Assembly (NCBI GenBank): GCA_000827495.1
Contig: KN817521.1
Location: forward strand, 1 to 64,000
Reading direction: 5' to 3'
DNA: 64,000 nt
Source of the DNA: Hypholoma sublateritium FD-334 SS-4
Lineage: Eukaryota > Basidiomycota > Agaricomycetes > Agaricales > Strophariaceae
Shown here one piece after another: positions 12,220 to 23,317 of the stretch (position 1 is the stretch's first letter; each line of letters starts with the position of its first letter). Made by a program: the position numbers and the translations under genes. The notes under the pieces were generated by a model that made no database searches, was not told where the DNA came from, and worked only from the letters and a program-made list of their open reading frames with translations.

Positions 12220-12492
12220 ATGGCCAGCGCCGCGCCGCCATACTACACGACACAAAGGGACGGGCACTCACCTGTGCCCCTTGTCCAGCCTGCGGCAGTG
12301 GCACAGGAGCAGGACTCCTCCTCCTCCTCCTCCGACCAGGGCTCGCAGTCGATGCACTCGTGCGTGGAAGACGTATCCGACACCCCGCTCCCGTCGCCGC
12401 ACTCCGTGGAGGACCTCAGTGGCACGGACAGCCGACAGGACGACGACGCCACGACGATCGCGAACGGGTACACGTTCCCGTACCGCCGTTGA
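12220..12492 (+). CDS. Possible short Ser/Asp-rich protein or exon
   Basis: An open frame of 90 aa with a Ser run and acidic stretches (SSSSSSDQGSQSMHS, SVEDLSGTDSRQDDD) ending FPYRR and a stop. Composition is more protein-like than the antisense frames, which are Cys/Glu/Arg-rich mirror images. There is no homology cue, and an upstream exon is possible. It may be a real small protein, a 3' exon, or a decayed fragment in this GC-rich zone. Confidence 0.25.
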   Translation: MASAAPPYYTTQRDGHSPVPLVQPAAVAQEQDSSSSSSDQGSQSMHSCVEDVSDTPLPSPHSVEDLSGTDSRQDDDATTIANGYTFPYRR

Positions 12493-12859
12493 CGAGCGAG
12501 TCCCACCTGAGCAGCGCCGGAACAATCCGTCAACCACGCAAAGGGCTGAGGGGGAAATTTGCTCTGACGTCTTTCCTCTCCGTGGATTCGTACTCGAGCA
12601 AATCCAAAAGCATTTTTATCATTCTTTTCACCTCCTTGTAACTCACTTCAAAAATTTCAGGTCCTTCCATCGGATATTGCTTTCTCCATCTCCGCACTGA
12701 AAAAACTTCGCCCGTGTCATTGGGCGATGAGGTGGGTATCATTGTGCTAGTAGGTGGGAAGAACTATGTTCTGCGCACAATTAATGGCCATCGACGGCAC
12801 TCAGAACCCGTGCTGCCAGGTTGCTAGGCCGGTACGCGCGTCGGTGAGTACCACTACCT

Positions 12860-13400
12860 AGTGCCCGGCGCACTAGCCACAACCTTCCGCTGCGTCGACA
12901 ATCAGCGTCTCGGCGTGAGCCTCTGCTATATGCTGCACTGGATATCCACCCACGCGTGGCTCCACTGCATTGCTCCTCGGCCCTCTTGGGTCCTTCGCCG
13001 TCGCCCATGTGCCTCAGTCTCATCCTCGCACCTTGTCCTCGTCCCTTGTTGCCCACGCGCGTCATCCTCGCTCCTCGGCGTAACTCTTTGCCCACGCGCA
13101 TTGCCTTTATCTCGTTTTTCGTCGCCCACGCGCGTCGTGCTTTCCCCTTGTCACTCCTTGTCGCCCATGCGCGTCGTCCTCATTCTCGGTCCTCGTTCCT
13201 CGTCTCTCGTCGCGCACGCGCTTCGCCCTCGATCTTTGTCATGACTTTTCGTGAATGCCTGGTGTCCTCGTTCTCGCTCCTTACCTCTCGTCGCCCATGA
13301 GCGTCGCCCTTGGTCCTCATCGTGCTCGTTCGTGATCTGCACTCCTTGTCTCTAGTTACCGTCGCGCCTTGTCCATGTTTATCTTACTCGCACCTCGTCC
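12860..13400. repeat. Degenerate pyrimidine-rich repeat array (CGTCGCCCACGCGCGTCGT-like)
   Basis: A stretch of roughly 500 bases built from imperfect repeats. A core resembling TCGTCGCCCAYGCGCGTCGTCCTC recurs at about 13045, 13115, 13165, 13205 and 13290, separated by CTCGTCCTC/CTTGTCCTC-type pyrimidine spacers. Spacing is irregular (about 40-70 bp) and copies are diverged. Both strands are open in several frames only because of this composition. It looks like an old minisatellite, or a transcribed low-complexity tract, rather than coding sequence. Confidence 0.55.
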
Positions 13401-13869
13401 TCGCTGCTCCTTGTTCTCTGCATTGTGTTATGCCAAACTGGATCTCCGCCCATGCGCCGCTCCACCATACCAACACAATTTGGTGTGCACAGTGCATCAC
13501 TACCAGCTGCATTGACTCTGGGTCTGTTCACACCCCCATAATACACATAGTTTATGGCATTCATAGTGTCTATTCATTACCATATCCTGAACATAGGTGT
13601 TCTCATGGGTAACATCTTCACCTCCTAGTTTTGGGGAGTCCCACTCAAGTCCCACTCGTGCGTTTGGCTCCTACCTTTTTTGGGAGCGCACTCGTTGGGA
13701 CTTCAGACAGGCCCGGCCTGGCAGTTTCGAGTCCGGAAACCGCAGAAACCTGCGGTTTCCTACCGAAAACCTCGCCATCAACAGATGACGATTTATCTTT
13801 TCCCTGCAATTATAGCCCCTGCTTTGTATATGGCTTGTCTGGCGCACATGGCGCCGCTAGCTGTACCCA

Positions 13870-14300
13870 ATTGCAGTCACATCTCGCGCAGCGCAGCACC
13901 GTGTGAAGAAGACGGACCTCTTCCGCCAGACGGCCGTCACGGTCTCGTCCTCGATCACTGGCACGGTCACGATCGACCAGAGCCTGCACATCGCGCCCGC
14001 GCTGCTCAAGACACTGGAGATGCCCTCCACGCTCGTCGCCGACCTCTTCCTTGGCATGCGCCCGAAGGACGCGCCCGCGCGCCGGCCGCGCGCGAAGAAC
14101 CTGCACCTCGAGGTCGAAAACGGCGGCATCGACGTAGTATTGGCGGCTGCGAGCGGCCGTTCTAATCCGGATATCACCGGGAGTCAGCCGGCGCTTGGGA
14201 ATGTAGTGGCTGTCACCCACGCTCACACATACGCCACGACAACGACGACGCAGCTTCAACCTTTCAAGACACGACTACGACCAGATGAACGACGGGCACA
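13870..14300 (+). other. GC-rich coding-like fragment, unresolved
   Basis: A frame entered after TTGCAG at about 13875 reads smoothly with varied composition (STVKKTDLFRQTAVTVSSS, then MPSTLVADLFLGMRPKD, then LHLEVENGGIDVVLAAASG) before passing into Arg/Thr-rich low complexity. The antisense frames are Arg-rich. This looks like an exon or a relic of a real protein, but I find no start, partner exons or known family. Confidence 0.3.
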
Positions 14301-16283
14301 GCAAAGGCGGCGCTTGGTAACGAGGAGCGAGCAAAGAGGCGAGCAGTACAGAGTAAGCACTGCGTCACCCCTCCCCCTCCCCGCTGATCCCATCGGAAGG
14401 TCGCCGTCTCCCCGCATGACCGCTACTACCTCCAATCGACAACGACATCCGTCCTCCGGAGGCTACTCCGCCGCAGATACACTCCGATGGCCACTTGCGC
14501 GCCACTGTCGTGACTCCACCAGGACCCGCATCATCACTTCAGCGGCTCTCCGGATGCCCTCGCTGCTGCTCAAAAGACAACCCAGCTTGCGGCTTGCGTC
14601 GACGACGAGGCTGCCATGGCTATCGCATAGCTCGCGCGAGCGCCGCTATCCACTACCGCGCAGCACTTGAACCCCACACCGCCTCCTGCTGGAGCCGTAG
14701 TGCTCGCCGGAGTGCCGTTATCCGCTGCGACGCGCAAGCAACAGATAATAATGCCACCGAGGCGCCTTCAAGAGCCTCCAATGCTCGTAGCCTTCATTCT
14801 TCGCCGCACCGCCCTTGAACACCTACTTACGCCCCTTCGGTGCTTGTGCCAGCCACAATGCTCGCCCGGGTGAGATTTCTTGTAATTCTGCCCCTCCAGA
14901 CCTCTAAACCTGCCCCCCTTGCCGGAGCCCGTCACCGCCACTTCGCCGTCCCCCGAACATGAAACACAAGCTGCGAAGCTCGCACCGCCGCTGCAGCGTG
15001 TTCCAGACCCTTCACGTCAGATTTAAACCTCGCGTTTTGCGCCTCAGCTGCCCTGGCCGCCGCTCTTATAATCCGGTGTGCGACAGCCAGGAAATGCACG
15101 ATTCACAGTTCGTCAGCCGCCGTTCAGCCCCCCCACCACCACCACCACCACGCACCAGATGCGAAACATGCTTCCGAGTCATAGCCCACGTACCGCGCCG
15201 TCGCTGCTCTGTCCACCCTTCCGCCTTTCCTGCGCTCACCGAACGCGAAACAACAGCTGCGAAGTTTGTGCTTCGTGGCTCGGCCAACCCAACCGCCGCT
15301 CAGATTCAAGTTCCAAATCCACAGGCGCAATTTTTTGGACGCCGGCCCGCCGTCCCGCCCACGTAAACAAAACCGGCGTCCCTGGCGCGTGCGCGACGCT
15401 CGTGCGTGTGCCGTTGTCCATTTTTGCGCGCTTCCAGCATTCGACGACGCCGGTACGGCCTCCACACAGGCGCAGTTTGCGCGGGTAGCCCGTGCGTCCC
15501 GGCGTCCTGCGCCGCTGCTCAAGCGCCGCCGCCAGCGTTGATCGTCGCGCTGACGCTGATTCCCGCCTGCTCCGCGCCTGCCCGTGCGGGGTCCGTTCCT
15601 CTCTGGTCAGCTCGACCGCACTTGCGCGAGCTGCATGCTCCCCCCCTAGCGCCCAACCTCACCGCTCCACGGCTGCACACCACTCGTCCCTCCTAGGCCC
15701 ATCAGCCGCGATGCCTCCTGGGCGATTGTGTATGCATCGAAGGTCGCGCCGGCGTCATTCCCCGCCTCTACAACCCCCAGCACCAGGGCGCCGTCATCCA
15801 CCGCAGCGCACCTCCAGCACCCAACACTGCTGGTCCGACACCTGCAAGAGCTTTGATGGTTGCGCAGCATGTGCGGGCGCTATTTAACGCTGCCGCTCCC
15901 CTCCTGGATTCAAGGATACCACAATGCCCCCCCCCCCCGCGAATCCGCGGACCCAGATATCATGCAGTACTCACCCATGTAGTCCCACGTAGTAATTACC
16001 CGTTGTAAAATTACAGATAACAGACCTTTGCCGCACAAGGTGACCTTGTAAGATATATAAATACATATGAAGAATCAATAACCAAAATTCAGTGCCAGCA
16101 GCCCTGAAAGGAGTTTAGTAGCCGTGCGGACGTTCTAAAGCATCGTATACCTCTGAAGGTGCATCTTTCCCTGTTGATGCGGGAATTTGAAGCGTAAAGA
16201 AACGATGAACCTCAAGACCAAAGAAGTGCTCCCTCCCCTCTCTTCGGACTCGGAGAGGAGCAGGGGCTCATTTCTATTCTCCA
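14300..16283. other. C-rich degenerate sequence, no gene seen
   Basis: About 2 kb of C-rich sequence with short diverged internal repeats. For example, GAACATGAAACACAAGCTGC at 14956 and GAACGCGAAACAACAGCTGC at 15241 are 285 bp apart. A C10 homopolymer lies at about 15930. All frames on both strands yield Pro/Arg/Ala/Ser-rich translations. I see no supported gene. Confidence 0.4.
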
Positions 16284-16505
16284 TCATCCCTGAAGGCTAT
16301 GAAAGACTGGCTTGAAATTTCGAACTCCCACTGGCACTGCGGCCGCAGCATGATAGCACTGCAGGAGACCGCTCCGTCGCAACCCCCGCAACTGACTGGC
16401 GAAAGCCTGCGCTTCGGCCTCGGACTCGGAGCCTGCTGTTGCTCCAGTACCGAGAACTAAGAATATTACAGCTGAAAAAACGGCAATTCCTCTTACGACG
16501 CTCAT
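16284..16505 (-). CDS. Possible small secreted peptide divergent from the transposase
   Basis: A 73-aa frame opening MSVVRGIAVFSAVIFLVLGT, a good signal-peptide-like start (basic residue, then ~15 hydrophobics, then small residues), followed by an acidic/Ala stretch and a short tail. It lies 78 bases upstream of and divergent from the transposase ATG. No family cue; it may be chance. Confidence 0.2.
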   Translation of the reverse strand: MSVVRGIAVFSAVIFLVLGTGATAGSESEAEAQAFASQLRGLRRSGLLQCYHAAAAVPVGVRNFKPVFHSLQG

Positions 16506-16583
16506 CCATCTGCAGTCTGCGTAACTGAGACCATAATATCGCCAACTTTGGACCGGTGCGCCCTAGGGTGCTATATTTCAATG

Positions 16584-19500
16584 GATGAATTCATCTGGTA
16601 TGCCGACGACGCCTTCGATGCCTCTCAGGACTCGAGTTCAAGTCCACAATGCTTGGCCTGCGGCCGAAAATTTGCACAATCAAATGCATATACTGTCCAC
16701 ACGCGTAGCTGTCGACCTCAGAAAAAGAGGATGGCCAACGCATTAGATTTAGCAAAGGAAAATTACAGAAGAAAGAAAGCTCGCTTCAACGAACCTCCCC
16801 CTCCTGAGCCACCACTCCTGGAGTCCAATTTAAAGGCGATAGGGCCTTCTAACGAGGTGAGGGGATCAGAATGTTTTTTCGACAGAAACCTTTTTCTGAA
16901 TTTCATTATCCAACTCAGATTCAGATTGAATCGGCTTCCCCTGTTGCTCAGGTGGGACAGTCGGCAGCCGATGACCCTCGTTCTATTGCGGAGAGGCGAC
17001 CTCGTCGAGAGAGTAGACGACCGCTACGTTTCGTTAACGAACAGCCAGCGCTACTGCGGAGTCTGCCTCTTACAGTGCCAATGCAGGTGCACGATGACTC
17101 TAGCTCTATTCTAGCCTCTCAAGCGGCACTTGCGTGCCCGATTCGGAAGTTAATGATGTCTCAGCGTAACGCTGTTGGCCTTTTTCGACAATACCACGCT
17201 GTCGATTTCCCCTCCCATGACCCCGACGCAGAAACCCAACTCTCTGACATATCAGATTCAGGATCTAATGATCAAAATGCTCTCCCTTGGTCTGATTCTC
17301 TTTTTCAACCATACCCAAACAAGAACGCATTTTTACTTGGCGAATGGTACTGGAACGGAGGCACCCAAAAAACAAAGGAATCTTTCAAGAAATTGATGGA
17401 GATTATCTGCAACGAGACTTTCGACCCAGCCGACATCAGGGATATTTCGTGGGACTCACTCAATGACAACCTTGGAGCGTCTTCTGAGTCTGCGGATCTT
17501 TGGTTTGATCAACTAGACGCTGGGTGGACCGAAACTGCGATAACGCTGCCCATTCCTTTTCACCGAAACACACCAAATCCAGGCGTCGGTGAATACACAT
17601 TTCCCCCATTCCGCCACCGCAGTATCGTTTCTATTTTGAAAGAGAAGATGGCAAATTCACATGATTTCAAACACTTTCATCTAGAGCCGTATGAACTGAG
17701 ATGGCGGCGGCAAGACATGTTAAAAACGGAGTCTATCAGAGTATACGGGGAGCTCTACACATCACCTGTATTCTTGGAAGCACAGGAAGAAATTCAAACA
17801 GCAAATGGGGTACCTGGATGTACACTGCCACGGGTGTTGATTGGCCTCATGTTTGGATCAGATAGTACCCATCTTACTTCCTTTGGGAGTGCGTCTCTGT
17901 GGCCTTGTTATATGTACTTCGGGAACGAGTCGAAGTATCGCCGATGTAAGCCAAACTGTAAACTCTGTAACCATATCGCATATTTTCAAAAGGTAAATTT
18001 ATTCCAGGGCTATCTCGTTGTTTACATGAAGCTCAATTATATCTTGAACTTACAGGTGCCACCAGAATTCAAAGACTTCATGGCATCCCATTCAAGCGGG
18101 AAAGGCCCCAGTGATGCCTTTATGACACACATACAAAGAGAGTACATTCACGCTCAGTGGAAAGAATTGCTCGATGACGACTTTTTGGAAGCGTATGAGC
18201 ACGGCATCGTGATCGAGTGCTGTGACGGCAAAAAGCGACGATTATATCTCCGAATATTCGCTTACTCGGCGGATTACCCTGAAAAGTATGTTTGCCGCCA
18301 CTATAATTTATGAGTATCCCTGACATGAAGTTGCGCAGAGTTCTTCTCAGTAGTATTCGCAACATGGGAAGCTGCCCATGCCCTCGATGCCTTGTACCAA
18401 AGACCAGTACCGATCAACTGGGAACCAAACTTGATCAACGCCAACGAGTAACTCTTGCTAGGACAGATAATTTACAATACAGGGCCAGGATCTCAAGTGC
18501 TCGCGACATAATCTACAAACAAAACCGTACAGTTGACAGCAACTTCGTTGATCACCTGCTCAAACCAGAATCTTTGGTGCCGATTGAGGTTCTCACACTC
18601 TTCCAACTCGTACTCATTCAACTAAGGCTGATTTTATTTGACAGAATGCATTCTCTGCACAGCTTTCTGGCTTTGGATTCAACCTTTTCTCAGTCTTTCT
18701 TGTCGACTTCATGCATGAATTCGAAATCGGCGTCTGGAAGAAATTTTTCATTCACCTACTTCGAATATTACAAAGCATCGACGGCGCTACAAACAAGCTG
18801 GACAGCAGGTAAGCTGACTTCATTGACGAAAATATACCGGCTACATCTTTCCAATTAGGTTTCGCGCCGTTCCGACCTTTGGACGTGACTCCGTACGAAG
18901 ATTCACAAACAATGTATCTGCGCTGAAAAAGCTAGGGGCAAGAGATTACGAGAATCTTTTACAAGTTAGTACAACTCACCGCTCGCCTGAAATTCACTGA
19001 ATTCTTCCTTTCAAGTGCTGCATACCAGTCTTCGAGGGTCTTTTGCCAGAGCCACATAATAGCGACCTATTGGATGTTTTGTTTACACTAGCCCACTGGC
19101 ATGCCGTGGCCAAGCTTCGACAACACACCGAACTATCTCTTAAAGTCTTAGAATCAGTCACAATACGGCTCGGTGGGTTATTGAGGAATTTTCGGGACAC
19201 AACATGTAAGGCCTTCGACACAAAAGAGCTAGATCGTGAAGTAGCAGCGCGGGTGCGAAAGTCATCAAAGAAAACCACCTCACCAACTGCCTCTTCATCA
19301 ACTCAAATTCCGTTGAACCCCTCCGGCGGAAAGCACAGCAAGACGCTCAACCTCAATACTTACAAAGATCACTCCCTCGGAGACTACGTAGAAATGATCA
19401 GACGAAATGGGACTGTTGATTCCTACTCAACAGAGGCAGTAAGTCGCTGTTTCTCAATTCTTATCTGGCACTCAAGCATTATTAGATGGAGTTGGAGCAC

Positions 19501-21094
19501 CGCTCTCCAAAATCACGCTATCTTCGCACAAGTCGCAAAGATTTTGAAGCACAACTAAGCCGCATTGAGCGACGCCAAGCTCGTATTCGACGAATTCGGC
19601 AAAAGCTTGACGACCACACCAGCAATGACAAGACGCTCGTGCACGAGAAAGGGCCGGAGTTGATGTCCTCAGATTACCATGTTGGAAAAACGCAGAACCA
19701 CGCTCTTGACTTAGGGTCTCTTGCTAGAGAATCAGGCAGTCTTGCTACAAAGGTATTTCGCTGCATGGTATGAGCTAGTCTGAACCAACTTGACTGAAAA
19801 TGGATCTACGCCCAGGATTTTGCACAGCGCTTGAAGGAGCATCTTTTCCCTAGAATTCTTGCACAGCTTGAAGTAGACACCCCCAGCTTTGAATTTGGCG
19901 GTCCTACCCTCGCGGAGACAGCACAGAACACCATCATAATCAAGGATAACCGTGTTTTTAATCACAAACTAGCGCGCTTCTACCACACAACGTACGATGT
20001 GCGCCGGTCAGAAGACATCATAAACCCTAGAACATCGCATTGCAATATCATGCTGCTCGCTGATTTCAACTCTTGCAAACCAAATTCTTTGGATACAGCT
20101 GCACACCACCCCTTCCTCTATGGTCGCGTAATCGCAATATATCATGTCAACGTTGTCTATATTGGTCCAGGCATGAAGGGGTATGAGCCAATACGTTTTG
20201 AATTCTTACATGTGCGCTGGTTTCAATTTGACAAGACCCGAGCATCACGCGGAGTTTTGTCCGCAAGTTGGGAATCATTGCGTCTCGACCTACTATCCTT
20301 TCCGCCAACAACCGACGACGATGCTTATGGTTTTCTAGACCCCTCCCTCGTTCTCAGGAGCTGCCATCTGATTCCAGCCTTTTCATTCGGGAAGAAGGAC
20401 TCAAATAAAGGCGGCCATATACTGACGGCAAGGAGTGATGGTGACTGGAACAGCTACTACGTTAATCGGTACGATAAATTATAGCCAAATATTTTTTCTT
20501 TGCTGAAGTTATCGCAGCTTTGTTGATCGTGATATGGCTATGCGATATCATTGGGGCCTGGGTGTTGGCCACACCTACTCTCATGGTCGGGATGTTTATT
20601 CCCAGCAACAGTCAACGATGTCCTCGACTTCAAATGAGGCTGACAGCAGTTTGGAAGAACAGGGTCTATCTGGCAGTTCAACTCAAGCTTTTGCCGTTTC
20701 TATCAGTGCAGACGAAAACGAGAAACAGAACGGAGGCGATGAGCACCTGCCAATGCAGGCCACAGAGCCGGAGAGTGCGGGCGACCTGGGCAACGAGCAG
20801 CTGCTAGTGCAGGCCGCGGAGTCTGAGGATACGGGTGAACTGCCAGCGCAGGCCACGGAGTCGGAGGATACAAGCGGCGTGGGCGACGAGCACCTGCCAG
20901 TCACGCAGGCCGCGGAGCCAGAGGATGCGGGCGACGTTGATGCCGCTGACAGTAAAGCAGCATCAGATTCAGATGCGAGCGCATCCGGTGACTCGGATGA
21001 GGATGGGTCGAGCTCCGATGACGGAGAACACGAGCATGACCCGGATGAACTTGAAGAAGGCATGGAACTATATCATACATATCACCCAGAGTAG
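16584..21094 (+). mobile_element. Plavaka-type (CACTA-like) DNA transposase, ten exons, apparently intact
   Basis: Join 16584..16856, 16919..17992, 18056..18285, 18339..18588, 18645..18808, 18859..18964, 19016..19438, 19486..19752, 19816..20468, 20518..21094. The total is exactly 1339 codons, without internal stops. Residues 24-44 form a C2HC zinc finger (C24-x2-C27-x12-H40-x3-C44) followed by a basic segment. The body has blocks I know from the agaricomycete Plavaka transposase family: PNKNAFLLGEWYWNGG, PCYMYFGNESKYRRCKPNC with CKLCNH, YEHGIVIECCDG, GSCPCPRCLVPK, VDFMHEFEIGVWKKFF, PTFGRDSVRRF, LFTLAHWHAVAKLR, and near the C-terminus FVDRDMAMRYHWGLGVGHTY. The family is related to En/Spm-CACTA DDE transposases and mobilises DNA in the nucleus. 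After GHTYSH comes an acidic tail with imperfect repeats. I could not see terminal inverted repeats by eye. An alternative upstream Met in frame (16548) exists, but the Met at 16584 gives the compact zinc-finger start. Confidence 0.88.
20740..21060 (+). repeat. Acidic imperfect repeats in the transposase tail
   Basis: The coding sequence repeats a 45-60 bp unit at least three times, encoding variants of EHLPMQATEPESAGD / EQLLVQAAESEDTG / LPAQATESEDTSG / EHLPVTQAAEPEDAGD. It then becomes a Ser/Asp/Glu-rich end. This is a minisatellite inside the last exon and is likely length-variable between copies. Confidence 0.7.
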
Positions 21095-21922
21095 GCGGGA
21101 AGTTGAAGTGCATCCTCTGAATTACTTATTCTGTAGCACAAGTCGTTACTATAATCTACATATACTTTAATCCCAACTGGGATAACTTTTAAACATAACT
21201 TGAACATAAATTTGAAATTAGTCTGATTGTCACGTATGAATGTGGGCCCACTTAGCGCTCTTCAGTGGTTTCTAAATTCTAACTTGAACTTCTGAGTCCT
21301 GACCGCTTCAGCCATCCATGAGAGTCGTCAGCCACGCCATCATGGAATATCACCTACGGCTATCACTCTACACCTCTCCTTGACCTCTTGAGTCTCCGCA
21401 TGCAGATCCCAAAAGACCACTATGTATTATGTACACATTGCCCTTCTCATGCCCTGCTGCAAAGCGCGAAGACAAGTCCATGCACTACAAAAATACCATT
21501 TACCCTTTCTTACCCTGGCACTGATATGAGCAAGTCGATGGGCCACCAGCTGCTATCCTGGTGCGTGCTCAGCCTGCGCCGTGATTTGGACTACTAACTG
21601 CTGCTGGCTGACGGGCGCGTGCAGATGCTCTGAGACTGCGGTGGCATGGATCGACGTGCCAACGGCGCTGGACAGCATGGTGCACCGCCTGCACGACGTG
21701 TACACACTCGGGCTCGACCGTCAACGTAGACATCGAATTCCACTGGCGGCGGCACAAGGGCAGCCAACGCGACTGCTCTAGCCATAAAAGCCTGTTTATT
21801 GAAGGTGCCTGGTGCGTTGCGCTTCCGGTCTGCGAACAGACGTAGTGCTGAATCCTGATCATCCTATGGTGCAATGTAGAGCCGCTGCTGCCCGGGTACA
21901 CACAGGAGACGGAGGACCACCA
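21095..21922. other. Flank between transposase and CCDC47-like gene
   Basis: Holds the 3' end of the element and the promoter or 5' exons of the next gene. A GC-rich minus frame (21569-22108) is Arg/His-rich and overlaps the downstream exons antisense, so I take it as a shadow. No clear terminal inverted repeat or target-site duplication was recognised. Confidence 0.35.
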
Positions 21923-23317
21923 ATGTGTTACGCCGCCCAGTGGCGCATATTCGTCTTCAGGCCCGCCGGTATGTCTTCGCTGGCGCCACTGACGAAGCCA
22001 AACTAACTCTGTGACAGTTCTCCAGACCGAGGCGTATCTCGTCCTTCTCGTGCTCTCGTACGTCGCATTCTGGTACTGGGGTTCCTCCGTGAACACCCGA
22101 AAGGCCAAGTCCTGGTGCGTTCCAGCGCGTCGTGCGCGCGTTTCACCTGCTCACGCGCCCTAGGCTCTCCGCCCACCTCCCGCTCTATCAGCAGCAGTTC
22201 TCCAGCCCGCAGGCCAAGGGAGGCCTCATCCAGGACGGCTACAGCGACTTCTTTAACTACTCCACCGGCCGCCGCAACATCGCCTCCCTGCACACGATCT
22301 TCACCCTCCGGCCACGTCACGACCTTCTCCAATGGTTATTCCAGACTGGGAGGACCCTCATCGACCTACACTACCGCCCCACGGACGATATCCAGCTCGA
22401 CTTTAAGCTCGCGCCGAATGCGTTGCACGAAGGTTTTGTCTGGGCCGTCGCCGCAAAGGATGAACTCCCGTCCATCACCGACAACCGCTGGGACTTGGTG
22501 CGCCGGCCCCTCTCTGGCGCAGATCCCAGCTAATTTCTCTCAGACCTTCCCTAGGACCTCAGAAAACCCAGCGCTGCCTTCCTCGCTCGTGGTCATGTCA
22601 GGTACTGGCGAAAATTTATTTCTTTTGCGCGTCGCGCTGACCATAACCCCTAGAATTCGCGGACATCACTGAAAACCTCTTCAAGCCGCTCAACGGCCTC
22701 TCGCTCTCCAGCATCCTCTCTGACCCCAAGATCCAGCCCTACTTCCGGACCCTCTCCGTTTGTCTATCNTACATCCGCGCACACNACCCCTGGCTGANGC
22801 CCCGCAGATNACCGACCAGCCNCGCATCTGCCCCTCGGCGCCGCTCGCNCCCGAAGAGCGCGAGAAGCACGTCATTCTGAGCTTGCGCGCGCCGCCGGCC
22901 GCACACATCGCGGATGTCACCCCGCTCGTCACTGCGCTCTTCCAGCTCGTNGACGCGCTCGGCAAGATNANCCTGCGCCCGGAGACCAAGGCCAAGCTCA
23001 GGAAGGGCCGCGAGGAGGTCGACCGCACGCTCAAGGTTGAGGCNGAAAAGGAGCAGAAGGAGGAGGTNTGTANTCGCCCCTACNGTGCGCNCCGGGGCAG
23101 TTGTTGACTGACTTCGTTGCAGGCACAGGACGCCAAGGCTGCAGCCAAGCGCAAGGCGGAGGAGGAACGCATCTCCAAACTGAGCGCGGCCGACCAGAAA
23201 AAGGTACCCTTTCTTACCCGGTGTATCATCGCCAGTGTCTAACTATCTTCATAGGAAATTGAGAAAGAGCGCAAACGCGCTCTCCGCAAGCAACAGGGCA
23301 AGGTCGTTCGCAAGTAG
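21923..23317 (+). CDS. CCDC47/DUF1682-family ER membrane protein (PAT-complex-type), multi-exon
   Basis: Exons by frame: 21923?..21973 (QWRIFVFRPA); TEAYLVLLVLSYVAFWYWG to 22114; 22164..22497; 22544..22601; 22654 to about 22755; from about 22809; then two short lysine/glutamate-rich exons to the stop at 23315-23317. There is one N-terminal membrane segment, then a soluble domain (HLPLYQQQFSSP, DGYSDFFNYSTGRR, SLVVMSEFADITENLFKPLN) and a C-terminal charged coiled coil (AKRKAEEERISKL, ERKRALRKQQ). This order is that of CCDC47/DUF1682 proteins, which in animals form part of the ER PAT complex assisting membrane-protein insertion. About 15 ambiguous bases fall inside, so residues in the 22.77-23.1 kb part are uncertain. 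The start is uncertain: 21923 is the first Met in the frame of the first certain exon, but an upstream signal-peptide exon may exist. Confidence 0.72.

Noticed and set aside
16100..16310. CCCTGAAAG/CCCTGAAGG repeats upstream of the transposase as terminal repeats
   Set aside because: Short and not matched in inverted orientation downstream of 21094 by eye; a self-alignment is needed before calling element ends.
21569..22108. Minus-strand 179-aa frame
   Set aside because: Overlaps antisense to certain exons of the CCDC47-like gene and has Arg/His-rich shadow composition.
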